Assembly: GCA_025353235.1 (NCBI GenBank)
Contig: JANXQZ010000940.1
Location: forward strand, 1 to 6,082
Direction of reading: 5' to 3'
DNA: 6,082 bases
From: Bryobacterales bacterium
GTDB taxonomy: Bacteria; Acidobacteriota; Terriglobia; Bryobacterales; Bryobacteraceae
The position numbers and the translations under genes are program-made. Positions 1 through 5,509 of this stretch are shown piece after piece (position 1 is the first letter of the stretch; every line of letters begins with the position of its first letter). Below the pieces are notes generated by a model that did not search any database, was not told where the DNA came from, and saw only the letters and a program-made list of their open reading frames with translations.

Positions 1-1
1 T

Positions 2-163
2 GGCCAGCATTACGGCACGTTGATCAAAGAATTGCGAATCGAGAGCCGTGCGATCTTCGTTGTCGATAAAGAGAATACGATCCAGCACGCGGAGTATGTG
101 AAGGAAGTGGCTGACCACCCGGATTACGAGTCGGCTCTGAGTGTGGCACGGTCACTCGCTTAG
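2..163 (+). CDS. tpx: Thiol peroxidase (atypical 2-Cys peroxiredoxin), C-terminal 53 residues; 5' end outside window
   Basis: The frame is open from the window edge to a TAG at 161-163 and reads GQHYGTLIKELRIESRAIFV, then VVDKENTI, AEYVKEV and DHPDYESAL. These match the C-terminal third of Tpx: the YG.LIKEL segment, the beta strand RAIFVVDK, and the closing E(V)..PDYE.AL helix. Tpx is a cytoplasmic peroxidase that reduces hydrogen peroxide and organic hydroperoxides using thioredoxin. The peroxidatic and resolving cysteines lie in the missing part, so activity cannot be judged here. The gene runs towards the minus-strand genes that follow, so its transcript must end in or near 164-259. Identification rests on recalled family motifs; the reading frame and stop are seen directly. 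Confidence 0.88.
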   Translation, partial: GQHYGTLIKELRIESRAIFVVDKENTIQHAEYVKEVADHPDYESALSVARSLA

Positions 164-204
164 TAGGTTCGCTCCATTCTAGGTCTCTGACCCGTAGGTT
201 TAGT

Positions 205-244
205 TGCCCATATGGGGCATTCTCGACAATAGCGATATGGGGCA
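205..244. repeat. Direct repeat ATATGGGGCA (two copies), the first within an imperfect palindrome
   Basis: ATATGGGGCA occurs at 210-219 and again at 235-244, 25 bases apart start to start. The first copy forms an inverted repeat with the bases before it: TGCCC (205-209) pairs with GGGCA (215-219). The element sits in the 96-base gap between the convergent tpx and the kinase-like frame, so it could act in transcript ending. There is no T-run, so it is not a canonical intrinsic terminator. The function is unknown and chance occurrence is possible. Confidence 0.35.
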
Positions 245-259
245 CAATCAACGGCGCAT

Positions 260-619
260 TTACTTCAACACACGGAAATCCCAGGCGATGAATCCCACCG
301 TCTCGGGCTGGGCCACCGCCGGATTCGGAGCGAACGCCGCCGGAGCACCACCATGACGAAGCATCCCAAAGGGTGATCGGGAGGGGGCGGGGTCGCCTTG
401 CGGCGGCGGGCTTCCGCCCATATTGCCGGTCATTCCTCCGGGCATTGCACCGAAGAGCCCAGAGCGTTGTGCAATGGGTGCAGCAGGTGCGGACGGGGTC
501 GGCCTCAGAGGCACGTTTTGCACAAAGGCGCCGTTTAGGAACTTTGTCCGCTCTTTGCCTTTTAATTCGAGCGCTGCCTCGAAGATCTCCCGGACCTCGC
601 GCCAGTGGTCAGGTAGCAT
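260..619 (-). CDS. Chimeric/remnant protein: N-terminus like an acidobacterial Ser/Thr kinase, then a Pro/Gly/Met-rich tail
   Basis: The frame encodes 119 residues. Residues 1-32 (DHWREVREIFEAALEL, then KERTKFLNGAF) resemble the helical leader that precedes the kinase domain in many acidobacterial Ser/Thr kinases, where the usual pattern is (E/D)RW..(V/I)..IF..AL....ER..FL..A. The expected continuation (an acidic DE.LR.EVE.LL segment, then the kinase domain) is missing. Instead the chain enters a low-complexity stretch rich in Pro, Gly, Ala and Met (about 37-105) and ends PETVGFIAWDFRVLK. No kinase motifs (glycine loop, HRD, DFG) are present, so it cannot be a kinase. The start is well supported: CGGAG lies about 8 bases before the ATG, inside the end of the preceding sigma gene, and the ATG overlaps the repaired end of that gene by 11 bases, the layout expected for translational coupling. 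I infer a deletion fusing the start of a kinase gene to the end of an unrelated gene. A genuine small protein of unknown role is also possible. Confidence 0.5.
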   Translation of the reverse strand: MLPDHWREVREIFEAALELKGKERTKFLNGAFVQNVPLRPTPSAPAAPIAQRSGLFGAMPGGMTGNMGGSPPPQGDPAPSRSPFGMLRHGGAPAAFAPNPAVAQPETVGFIAWDFRVLK

Positions 620-704
620 TGGCGGATCTCCGGGTCATCTCTCGATAAATCCAGGTTTTGGCAGTAGTCCAATCCCGCTTGACCGTCGCGGGAGCGACCT
701 TCAG
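609..704 (-). pseudogene. Detached C-terminal end (sigma-4 recognition helix) of the ECF sigma gene, in a shifted frame
   Basis: Read in the frame one step off the main sigma frame, this stretch gives LKVAPATVKRDWTTAKTW, then IYREMTRRSANAT and a TGA at 609-611. The motif (G/K)V(S/A)PATVKRDW..A..W(L/I)..E is the standard ending of sigma-70 X6 ECF factors: the DNA-recognition helix of domain 4 that contacts the -35 element. It starts exactly where the upstream frame (701-1183) hits its stop. Adding one base near 705-709 (for example one more G after AGG) would join the two into a single 191-residue protein ending SIEETSRV-LKVAPATVKRDW. It has no start codon or ribosome site of its own, so it is not expected to be made. 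Confidence 0.8.
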
Positions 705-1183
705 AACCTGCTGGTTTCCTCAATGGAGAGTCCTCCAAAGAAACGCAGCTCCACCACTTGGCTCAGCCGAGGATCGTGCGCGCCCAACCGGGAGAGGGCC
801 TCATCGAGTGCGATCAAATCCACGTCGCCTTGCCCGGAATTCAAGACAGCTTCGTCAAGAGCTAGCGTATAAGCGCCTCCACCACGCTTGGCGCTACCGC
901 GCGAACGGGCGTGATCCACCAGGATGAACCGCATGATGCGGGCTGAAACCGCGAAGAAGTGTTCCCGGTCATGCCACTGTACTTCCTTCTTGCCAGCCAA
1001 GCGCAAGTAGGCTTCATGCACCAGAGCGGTGCTTTGCAGGGTGCTGCCGGGGGGCTGACGCTGGAGATATGCCTTCGCTAACTTTCGCAGCTCGTCGTAG
1101 ACGATGGGCATCAGGCGTTGCAAGGCCTCCCGATCTCCTGCGCCCCAGTCGGCTAACAACTGGGTGACCGTCTCCGGTACCAT
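701..1183 (-). CDS. ECF-type RNA polymerase sigma factor (Sigma-70 X6 / ECF-SigZ-like family), truncated by frameshift
   Basis: The 160-residue product is clearly an ECF sigma factor. Domain 2 covers roughly residues 1-100, with VYDELRKLAKAYL (28-40), STALVHEAYLRLAG (51-64), the FFAVSARIMRFILVDHAR block (76-93) and RGSAKRGGG (95-103). A linker with LALDEA (107-112) leads to domain 4, starting near 128 (LDEALSRL) and reaching VVELRFFGGLSIEETSRF, where a TGA stops it. That stop removes the recognition helix, which is present in another frame just downstream (609-704). As read, the product could bind core polymerase through domain 2 but not a -35 element, so the gene is probably non-functional unless the frameshift is a sequencing error. 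The ATG at 1181-1183 fits the family start (xVTQLL..W..GDREAL). Ribosome-site support is weak: AAGGGG lies about 15 bases upstream. The gene lies 120 bases after pyrH on the same strand and was probably coupled to the kinase-like frame that follows. Confidence 0.85.
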   Translation of the reverse strand: MVPETVTQLLADWGAGDREALQRLMPIVYDELRKLAKAYLQRQPPGSTLQSTALVHEAYLRLAGKKEVQWHDREHFFAVSARIMRFILVDHARSRGSAKRGGGAYTLALDEAVLNSGQGDVDLIALDEALSRLGAHDPRLSQVVELRFFGGLSIEETSRF

Positions 1184-1303
1184 ATTGGTGGTGTGTTTCC
1201 CCTTAAAACATACTACTCATCGGGGACTGGCGTTGCTGGAGCGTGGCTCCGCGCCGGAACTACAGCACTTGGTGCGGGCACCACAGGCGTGGTTTAAAGT
1301 GTA

Positions 1304-2011
1304 TCAGTTGATGACCGTACCGATCGGCTCGCCCATGGCCATGCGCATGATATTGCCGAAAGTATTCAAGTTGAACACAATAATCGGAAGCTGATTATCC
1401 CTGCACATCGCCACTGCCGAGGCATCCATCACCTTCAATGCCTTCGCGAGCACTTCCAAATAGGCGATTTGAGGATACAGCACCGCGTCCGCGTGGATCA
1501 TAGGGTCTTTGTCGTAAACGCCCTCAACCCGCGTCGCCTTAGCAATCACGTCCGCCTTGATCTCCAACGCCCGCAACGTCGCAGCCGTATCTGTCGAGAA
1601 GTACGGATTCGACGTTCCTGCCGCAAAGATCACGATCCGACCTTTCTCCAAATGCCGAATCGCGCGACGGCGAATATAAGGCTCGGCCACCTGATGCATT
1701 TCAATCGCGGTCATCACGCGAGTGCGCACGCCTGCTTTTTCGAGAGCATCTTGCAGAGCGAGCGCGTTGATCACAGTTGCGAGCATGCCCATGTGATCGG
1801 CTGAGACCCGATCCATATTCCGAGCAGCTGCGGCCACGCCCCGGAAGAAATTCCCGCCCCCCACCACCATGCCGATTTGCACGCCGGTCTTGGCGACCTC
1901 GGCCACTTCTTCGGCCAAGGCCTTCACTCGTTGCGGGTCGATGCCAAACGAGGCCCCGCCAGCCAGGACCTCTCCGCTCACTTTGAGAACGATTCGTTGA
2001 TATTTTGGCAT
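1304..2011 (-). CDS. pyrH: UMP kinase (uridylate kinase)
   Basis: PyrH phosphorylates UMP to UDP with ATP in the cytoplasm, a committed step of pyrimidine nucleotide synthesis. The bacterial enzyme is a hexamer of the amino-acid-kinase fold. The 235-residue protein has normal family length and intact motifs: KVSGEVL at 10-16 (ATP-phosphate binding, usually K(L/I)SGE), GGGNFFRG at 51-58, DHMGMLAT at 72-79 (UMP binding), [14 protein letters not shown] at 131-144, VEGVYDKDP at 162-170 and [12 protein letters not shown] at 195-206. The ATG lies 18 bases after the tsf stop with no recognisable Shine-Dalgarno sequence, so translation may depend on ribosomes arriving from tsf. The 120 bases after its stop hold small hairpins (for example GGAGC-GTG-GCTCC at 1238-1250) but no T-run. 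frr, the usual next gene in many phyla, is not present. Confidence 0.97.
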   Translation of the reverse strand: MPKYQRIVLKVSGEVLAGGASFGIDPQRVKALAEEVAEVAKTGVQIGMVVGGGNFFRGVAAAARNMDRVSADHMGMLATVINALALQDALEKAGVRTRVMTAIEMHQVAEPYIRRRAIRHLEKGRIVIFAAGTSNPYFSTDTAATLRALEIKADVIAKATRVEGVYDKDPMIHADAVLYPQIAYLEVLAKALKVMDASAVAMCRDNQLPIIVFNLNTFGNIMRMAMGEPIGTVIN

Positions 2012-2029
2012 GCCCCGGGCGAGTCTGCG

Positions 2030-2668
2030 CTATTCGGAGGGAGCGGAAGTCTCGGGCGTCTCTTCGATGACTGCGGCATCGCCGACCTTGAAACGAACGA
2101 AACGGGAGACCGAGATATTCTCGCCTAACTTGGCGATGCTCGTCTTGATCAGATCGGCCACGGTTTGCGTGTTTTCCTTGATAAAGGGCTGCTCGTATAG
2201 GCAGATCTCTTCATAGAATTTCTGCATGCGGCCTTCGGTGATTTTGTCCAGCATCTTTTCGGGCTTGCCTTCCTGCAGAGCCCGCGCGCGCTGGATATCC
2301 TTTTCCTTAGCGATCGCGTCCTGGGTGACGTCTTCCTTGCGGATGAACTGTGGATCCGCCGCCGCGATCTGCATCGCAAGCTCTTTCACCAAGTTCTGAA
2401 ATTGATCCGTTCGAGCGACGAAATCTGACTCGCAATTCACTTCCACCAAAACACCGAGTTGGGCACCCGGATGAATGTAGGTCCCGATGGTACCCTGGCG
2501 TGTGGAGCGTGTGGCTTTCTTCGAGGCAGACGTGATTCCGCGTTTTCTAAGAATGATTTCCGCTTCTGGAAGATTACCGGCGGATTCCTTCAGGGCGTTC
2601 TTGCATTCCATCATCCCCGCACCGGTGCGGTCCCGGAGTTCTTTCACTAACTTCGCGCTGATTTCCAT
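2030..2668 (-). CDS. tsf: Elongation factor Ts
   Basis: EF-Ts is the nucleotide-exchange factor that releases GDP from EF-Tu during translation. At 212 residues this is the compact form, like that of Thermus, lacking much of the second core subdomain found in the roughly 283-residue E. coli protein. The N-terminal UBA-like domain carries RDRTGAGMMECKNAL at 12-26. The core has the conserved VNCESDFVAR at 77-86 (the TDFVAR-type motif contacting EF-Tu), AMQIAAADP at 98-106, FYEEICLYEQPFIK at 151-164 and LGENISVSRFVRF at 181-193. A short acidic tail follows. The ATG is fixed by the family start (ISAKLVKELRDRTGAGMM), but the bases before it (CAAAACCGAAAATC) contain no Shine-Dalgarno sequence. It follows rpsB by 69 bases that include a strong hairpin. 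The rpsB-tsf pairing is nearly universal in bacteria. Confidence 0.97.
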   Translation of the reverse strand: MEISAKLVKELRDRTGAGMMECKNALKESAGNLPEAEIILRKRGITSASKKATRSTRQGTIGTYIHPGAQLGVLVEVNCESDFVARTDQFQNLVKELAMQIAAADPQFIRKEDVTQDAIAKEKDIQRARALQEGKPEKMLDKITEGRMQKFYEEICLYEQPFIKENTQTVADLIKTSIAKLGENISVSRFVRFKVGDAAVIEETPETSAPSE

Positions 2669-2702
2669 GATTTTCGGTTTTGAGTCTTATAGTTGAGATT
2701 TC

Positions 2703-2730
2703 GAAGCGCCGCCATACAAGCCGGCGCTTC
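2703..2730 (-). promoter_or_regulatory. Stem-loop in the rpsB-tsf spacer (possible attenuator or processing site)
   Basis: On the minus strand GAAGCGCCG (2722-2730) is perfectly complementary to CGGCGCTTC (2703-2711), giving a 9-bp GC-rich stem with a 10-base loop. It begins 7 bases after the rpsB stop and ends 34 bases before the tsf ATG. No T-run follows, so it is not a standard intrinsic terminator. A hairpin here could tune tsf relative to rpsB by partial termination, RNase cutting or protection of the rpsB 3' end. The structure is seen directly; the role is inferred. Confidence 0.6.
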
Positions 2731-2737
2731 CAGATGG

Positions 2738-3628
2738 CTATTCGCGGCTGCCAACTCGCCCCATCTCGCTGGGTACTTCTTGGCTAGGACCTTTGCGCGG
2801 CAGAGACATCGAAGGCAGATCCTCATCCGAAATTCCTTCGGACATAAGTTGATCGAGCTGCTGCGGATCGAATTGAGTAAACTCGAGAGCCTCTTCAGCG
2901 GGCGCTTCCTCGGCGATGATCTTGCCGGTGAAATCGTGTTCGCTTGCCAATGCGCGGCCTTCTGTAATCGCGTCCGAAATTTTATTCGTGAAAAGCCGGA
3001 TGGCGCGCAAAGCATCGTCATTGCCGGGGATCACGTAATCCACTTCGTCGGGATCGCAGTTGGTGTCCACCACGGCCACCACTGGAATACCCAGCTTGCG
3101 CGCTTCCTTCACCGCGATCGCTTCCTTATTGGAATCGATCACGAAAAGAAGATCGGGCAGCCCGCTCATTTCCTTGATGCCAGCCAAATTCTGCTGCAGA
3201 TGCTTGCGCTCGCGTTCCAGGCGACCCACTTCTTTCTTGGCGCGACCCACCCAGTTTTCGTCCGTAGCCAGCGAGTCAAGTTCCTTCAGCCGCTTGATCG
3301 ATTTCTGGACCGTGGCCATATTGGTCAGCAACCCGCCGAGCCAACGCTGATTCACGTAGTATTGGTTGCAGCGAGTAGCTTCTTCGGCCACCGCTTCCTG
3401 CGCCTGCCGCTTCGTGCCGACAAACAGAACCGTTTTACCCTGCGACGCCATTTCGCCAACGTAGCGCATGGCATCTTTAAAAAGCTTCAGCGTTTTCTGG
3501 AGATCTACGATGTAAATTCCGTTGCGTTCGCCAAAGATGTACTCTTTCATCTTTGGATTCCAGCGCTTGGTCTGGTGCCCGAAGTGTACGCCGGCTTCGA
3601 GCAATTCCTTCATTGAGATAGATGGCAA
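2738..3628 (-). CDS. rpsB: 30S ribosomal protein S2, TTG start, with C-terminal extension
   Basis: S2 is a late-assembling small-subunit protein that helps recruit S1 and mRNA. The 296 residues align with the family from the first codon: [19 protein letters not shown] matches E. coli [19 protein letters not shown]. Further conserved segments are [16 protein letters not shown] (21-36), [17 protein letters not shown] (68-84), [14 protein letters not shown] (90-103), [19 protein letters not shown] (158-176), [13 protein letters not shown] (181-193) and the [14 protein letters not shown] motif (199-212). The start is TTG (3626-3628), preceded by AAGGAGG with only four bases between; the next ATG (codon 6) would cut off conserved residues and sits 19 bases from the site. 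Residues from about 231 on are an acidic, proline-containing tail, making the protein roughly 55 residues longer than the 241-residue E. coli S2; such tails vary between phyla. Confidence 0.97.
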   Translation of the reverse strand: MPSISMKELLEAGVHFGHQTKRWNPKMKEYIFGERNGIYIVDLQKTLKLFKDAMRYVGEMASQGKTVLFVGTKRQAQEAVAEEATRCNQYYVNQRWLGGLLTNMATVQKSIKRLKELDSLATDENWVGRAKKEVGRLERERKHLQQNLAGIKEMSGLPDLLFVIDSNKEAIAVKEARKLGIPVVAVVDTNCDPDEVDYVIPGNDDALRAIRLFTNKISDAITEGRALASEHDFTGKIIAEEAPAEEALEFTQFDPQQLDQLMSEGISDEDLPSMSLPRKGPSQEVPSEMGRVGSRE

Positions 3629-3632
3629 AATG

Positions 3633-3639
3633 CCTCCTT
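3633..3639 (-). promoter_or_regulatory. Shine-Dalgarno AAGGAGG of rpsB, unusually close to its TTG start
   Basis: Minus-strand AAGGAGG is a full-length match to the anti-Shine-Dalgarno sequence. Only CATT separates it from the TTG start codon, shorter than the usual 5-9 bases. It is the strongest ribosome site in the window and decides the choice of the TTG start together with the alignment of the protein N-terminus. Confidence 0.75.
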
Positions 3640-3671
3640 ACAGATTCTGACTGCGGGTTTCACCGCGAGTA

Positions 3672-3710
3672 TCCGCGCGCACGGTCCAAAGCGGAAGTTG
3701 TGCGTGCGGA
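3672..3710 (-). promoter_or_regulatory. Stem-loop in the rpsB leader (candidate autoregulatory element)
   Basis: Minus-strand TCCGCACGCAC (3700-3710) pairs with GTGCGCGCGGA (3672-3682) in an 11-position stem broken by one A/C mismatch, with a 17-base loop. It ends 33 bases before the rpsB Shine-Dalgarno sequence. Ribosomal protein S2 is known to repress its own operon in other bacteria through the rpsB 5' leader, so a structured leader here is plausible as a regulator. I cannot show similarity to any known S2 leader motif. Confidence 0.4.
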
Positions 3711-3744
3711 GTTACAAGGCGATGTCGAGATGGAGTGACAGGGA

Positions 3745-3774
3745 GCACTGGCCCGCTAAACAATGGACCAGTGC
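3745..3774 (-). promoter_or_regulatory. 10-bp stem-loop just after rpsI (terminator-like or leader hairpin)
   Basis: Minus-strand GCACTGGTCC (3765-3774) pairs along its full length with GGGCCAGTGC (3745-3754), with one G-T pair and a 10-base loop. The hairpin begins 10 bases after the rpsI stop. The bases after it (TCCCTGTCACT) lack a T-run, so it may be a 3'-end stabiliser, a partial or Rho-assisted stop separating rplM-rpsI from rpsB-tsf-pyrH, or part of the rpsB leader. I see no good promoter between it and rpsB. Confidence 0.5.
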
Positions 3775-3784
3775 GGACGAACCA

Positions 3785-4183
3785 CTATCTCTTGGAGAAT
3801 TGGAAGCGCTTGCGGGCACCCTTCTGACCATACTTCTTACGTTCATGTGACCGCGGGTCCCGTCTCAACAGACCGAGCCCTTTCAGCTTGCCGCGCAGTT
3901 CCGCATTAAAAAGAATCAGCGCTCGAGCGATGCCCAGCCTGGCGGCACCTGCTTGGCCGTTATAGCCCCCGCCATTGGCGAGAATGAGGACGTCGAACTT
4001 GTCCGCCAATTCAGCGGCGAGCAGCGGCTGGCGCACCATGGCGCGCGCGGATTCGCTGACGAAGTAGTGCTCGAAGGCACGTCCGTTTACGGTAATCTGG
4101 CCCTTGCCGGACCGAAGAAAAATTCGGGCAATCGCCTTTTTGCGCCGCCCTGTTCCCAAATGCTGTACTAACGATGCTGCCAA
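3785..4183 (-). CDS. rpsI: 30S ribosomal protein S9, TTG start
   Basis: S9 sits in the head of the small subunit, and its C-terminal tail reaches the P-site tRNA. The 132 residues match the usual length of about 130. Conserved parts are [19 protein letters not shown] (10-28), [16 protein letters not shown] (39-54), [20 protein letters not shown] (70-89), the [20 protein letters not shown] stretch (105-124) and the invariant tail FQFSKR, ending in the P-site-contacting Lys-Arg. The start must be TTG at 4181-4183: an in-frame TGA lies only a few codons upstream, no ATG or GTG occurs in frame before the GTGRR motif, and GAGAGG (4192-4197) stands 8 bases ahead. The gene follows rplM by 37 bases, which include a small GACGC/GCGTC hairpin (4203-4217). 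Confidence 0.97.
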   Translation of the reverse strand: MAASLVQHLGTGRRKKAIARIFLRSGKGQITVNGRAFEHYFVSESARAMVRQPLLAAELADKFDVLILANGGGYNGQAGAARLGIARALILFNAELRGKLKGLGLLRRDPRSHERKKYGQKGARKRFQFSKR

Positions 4184-4191
4184 CTCGATAA

Positions 4192-4197
4192 CCTCTC
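4192..4197 (-). promoter_or_regulatory. Shine-Dalgarno GAGAGG for the TTG start of rpsI
   Basis: Minus-strand GAGAGG stands 8 bases before the TTG at 4181-4183. Together with the in-frame TGA just upstream it fixes the start of S9. An overlapping ATG (4197-4199) is in a different frame and leads to a protein unlike S9. Confidence 0.7.
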
Positions 4198-4220
4198 ATT
4201 CAGACGCGAATGGCGTCCGT

Positions 4221-4649
4221 TTAAAGCTCCATCGCCACGGGCTTCTGAGCCTGGTGGGGGTGCTTGTCGCCGGCATACACCTGCAATTTGCGGTACATTT
4301 GCTTGCCGAGCTTGTTTTTGGGGAGCATGCCAGAAATTGCATCTTCCACCATTCGAATCGGACGGGTCGCACGCACTTTGCGCGCGCCAATCTCGACCAA
4401 TCCGCCGGGGTAGCCGGTGTGGTGGCGATAAATCTTCTGGTCGTCCTTGCGGCCCGTCAACCGGACCTTAGAAGCGTTAATGACGATCACGTGATCGCCG
4501 GTATCCAAGAAGGGCGTGTAGGTAGGCTTGTGCTTACCCATCAGCATAAGGGCCGCTTTGCTGGCGAGCCGCCCGAGGACCATGTCCTGAGCGTCCAGCA
4601 CGTGCCATTGCCGCACGATTTCCCCCTTGGACGGAATTAGGGTGTTCAT
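4221..4649 (-). CDS. rplM: 50S ribosomal protein L13
   Basis: L13 is an early-assembling large-subunit protein. The 142 residues equal the E. coli length, and the family pattern is present throughout: [16 protein letters not shown] (15-30), [23 protein letters not shown] (37-59), [21 protein letters not shown] (63-83), and the C-terminal block [15 protein letters not shown] (101-115), [16 protein letters not shown] (117-132) with the closing QAQKP. The ATG start fits the family. An AAGGGAG (4663-4669) lies 13 bases upstream, a longer gap than ideal. It is the first gene of the ribosomal cluster, with a candidate promoter directly upstream; rplM-rpsI is one of the most conserved bacterial gene pairs. 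Confidence 0.97.
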   Translation of the reverse strand: MNTLIPSKGEIVRQWHVLDAQDMVLGRLASKAALMLMGKHKPTYTPFLDTGDHVIVINASKVRLTGRKDDQKIYRHHTGYPGGLVEIGARKVRATRPIRMVEDAISGMLPKNKLGKQMYRKLQVYAGDKHPHQAQKPVAMEL

Positions 4650-4683
4650 ACAGACCGACTTTCTCCCTTCGAGACTTCAATCT

Positions 4684-4713
4684 AGGTTAACGAATATCGC
4701 AGGCTGCTGTCAA
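4684..4713 (-). promoter_or_regulatory. Candidate housekeeping promoter of the rplM operon
   Basis: A perfect -35 hexamer TTGACA (4708-4713) is followed after 18 bases by TAACCT (4684-4689), a weak -10 (three of six, including TA at the start and T at the end). Predicted transcription would begin near 4677, giving a leader of about 28 bases before the rplM ATG. It lies in the 80-base gap after the ThuA-like gene, where a promoter separating an exported-protein gene from a ribosomal operon would be expected. Confidence 0.45.
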
Positions 4714-4729
4714 ACCGATTCGCCAACCG

Positions 4730-5509
4730 CTACTTAACATCGCCGGTTCCCGCCCACTCCGTGGCTCTGATAATCATGGCTTGAACGCCCGGATTCTTCC
4801 TTCCGGTTGAACTATGTCCGAAAGGACTGAAGAACACCCTTCCTTTGCCGAAGCTACGGGTGAACATGACCGGCGCGTCCTCGCCGGACTTGGTCTTAGC
4901 GGTTGCGAGCACATGGATTTGGGCCGTTCCTTCCAACTTATAATGGACCGCCTCTTCGACGGAAGTATCGAAATCCTTCAAGCCGCGTGTGATCGGATGG
5001 TCTGAGTCTTCGATGTGCACGTGAAACTGCCCGTGCTCCTCTTTCGAAACGCCCTCCCTCCACACGCGCCCAAGTATATCCGCGAACCCAGGCCAATCAT
5101 GAAAATTGTCCACTGCCCAATGTAGGGCGACCAATCCGCCGCCGTTGCGAACGTAGGCAGTCAGGTTCTCTCTCATGAGAGGAGTCGAGTCCGCCACTTG
5201 TTGGTTGAACAGAATGACTCGATAGCGCATAAGGGCAGTCTTCGATTCAAGAATGTTCGCGTCCTCCACAACCCGTACATCGAAGCGGCCTGTCTGCTCC
5301 AGGAATTCGCGCGTTAGCGGCGTCGTATCTCGCCAATTGTGAAAAGTATCGCTGCCAGAGATCAATAAAACGGGAATTCGTCCGCCAACCCCAAGCGGTT
5401 GCTGCGAGCCCGGCGTTTGAGCCGAACAGAGCGCGACGGACACGAGGGCGGTATAGGCGAAAACCACGAAGAGTTTGGCCCGATTCAGGCAGGATCGGTT
5501 GAAAGGCAT
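4730..5509 (-). CDS. Exported ThuA-like (trehalose utilization) domain protein
   Basis: The protein has 259 residues from the ATG. Residues 1-30 form a signal peptide: positively charged start (RSCLNRAK), hydrophobic core LFVVFAYTALVSVAL, and a likely signal peptidase I site after C-S-A before QTPG, so it should be exported. The rest fits the ThuA fold, a class I glutamine-amidotransferase-like domain: IPVLLISGSDTFHNWRDTTP (45-64), FDVRVVEDA (76-84), a strand RVILFNQQ (97-104), YVRNGGGLVALHWAVDNF (119-136), HGQFHVHIEDSDHPITRGL (159-177), EEAVHYKLEG (185-194) and SFGKGRVFFSPFGHSS (219-234), with WAG near the end. ThuA proteins are linked to sugar metabolism, often as secreted proteins or as modules near glycosidases in soil bacteria, but the activity is poorly defined and no sugar genes are in this window. 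An alternative TTG two codons upstream (5513-5515) cannot be excluded; no strong ribosome site is seen for either. Confidence 0.88.
   Translation of the reverse strand: MPFNRSCLNRAKLFVVFAYTALVSVALCSAQTPGSQQPLGVGGRIPVLLISGSDTFHNWRDTTPLTREFLEQTGRFDVRVVEDANILESKTALMRYRVILFNQQVADSTPLMRENLTAYVRNGGGLVALHWAVDNFHDWPGFADILGRVWREGVSKEEHGQFHVHIEDSDHPITRGLKDFDTSVEEAVHYKLEGTAQIHVLATAKTKSGEDAPVMFTRSFGKGRVFFSPFGHSSTGRKNPGVQAMIIRATEWAGTGDVK

Noticed and set aside
24..251. A 75-codon minus-strand frame over the left edge
   Set aside because: It is antisense to the clear tpx C-terminus and has no recognisable motif.
705..709. Programmed -1 frameshifting in the sigma gene
   Set aside because: No X-XXY-YYZ slippery site was noticed at the point of frame change, and this sigma family is not known to use frameshifting; mutation or sequencing error is simpler.
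423..872. A 149-codon plus-strand open frame across the kinase-like and sigma genes
   Set aside because: It is antisense to the recognisable sigma-factor coding sequence and to the 260-619 frame, with no family resemblance and a compositionally odd Ser/Pro/Arg-rich translation.
1238..1282. Intrinsic terminator after pyrH
   Set aside because: The hairpins present (GGAGC-GTG-GCTCC and GGTGC-GG-GCACC) are short, with tiny loops, and no T-run follows on the minus strand.
2693..3616. A 307-codon plus-strand open frame opposite rpsB
   Set aside because: It is the antisense shadow of the strongly conserved rpsB gene; its translation shows no known family and its length follows from the codon use of rpsB.
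4011..4199. ATG at 4197-4199 as an alternative start upstream of rpsI
   Set aside because: It opens a different frame whose product is not S9; the S9 frame has an in-frame TGA there and must begin at the TTG.
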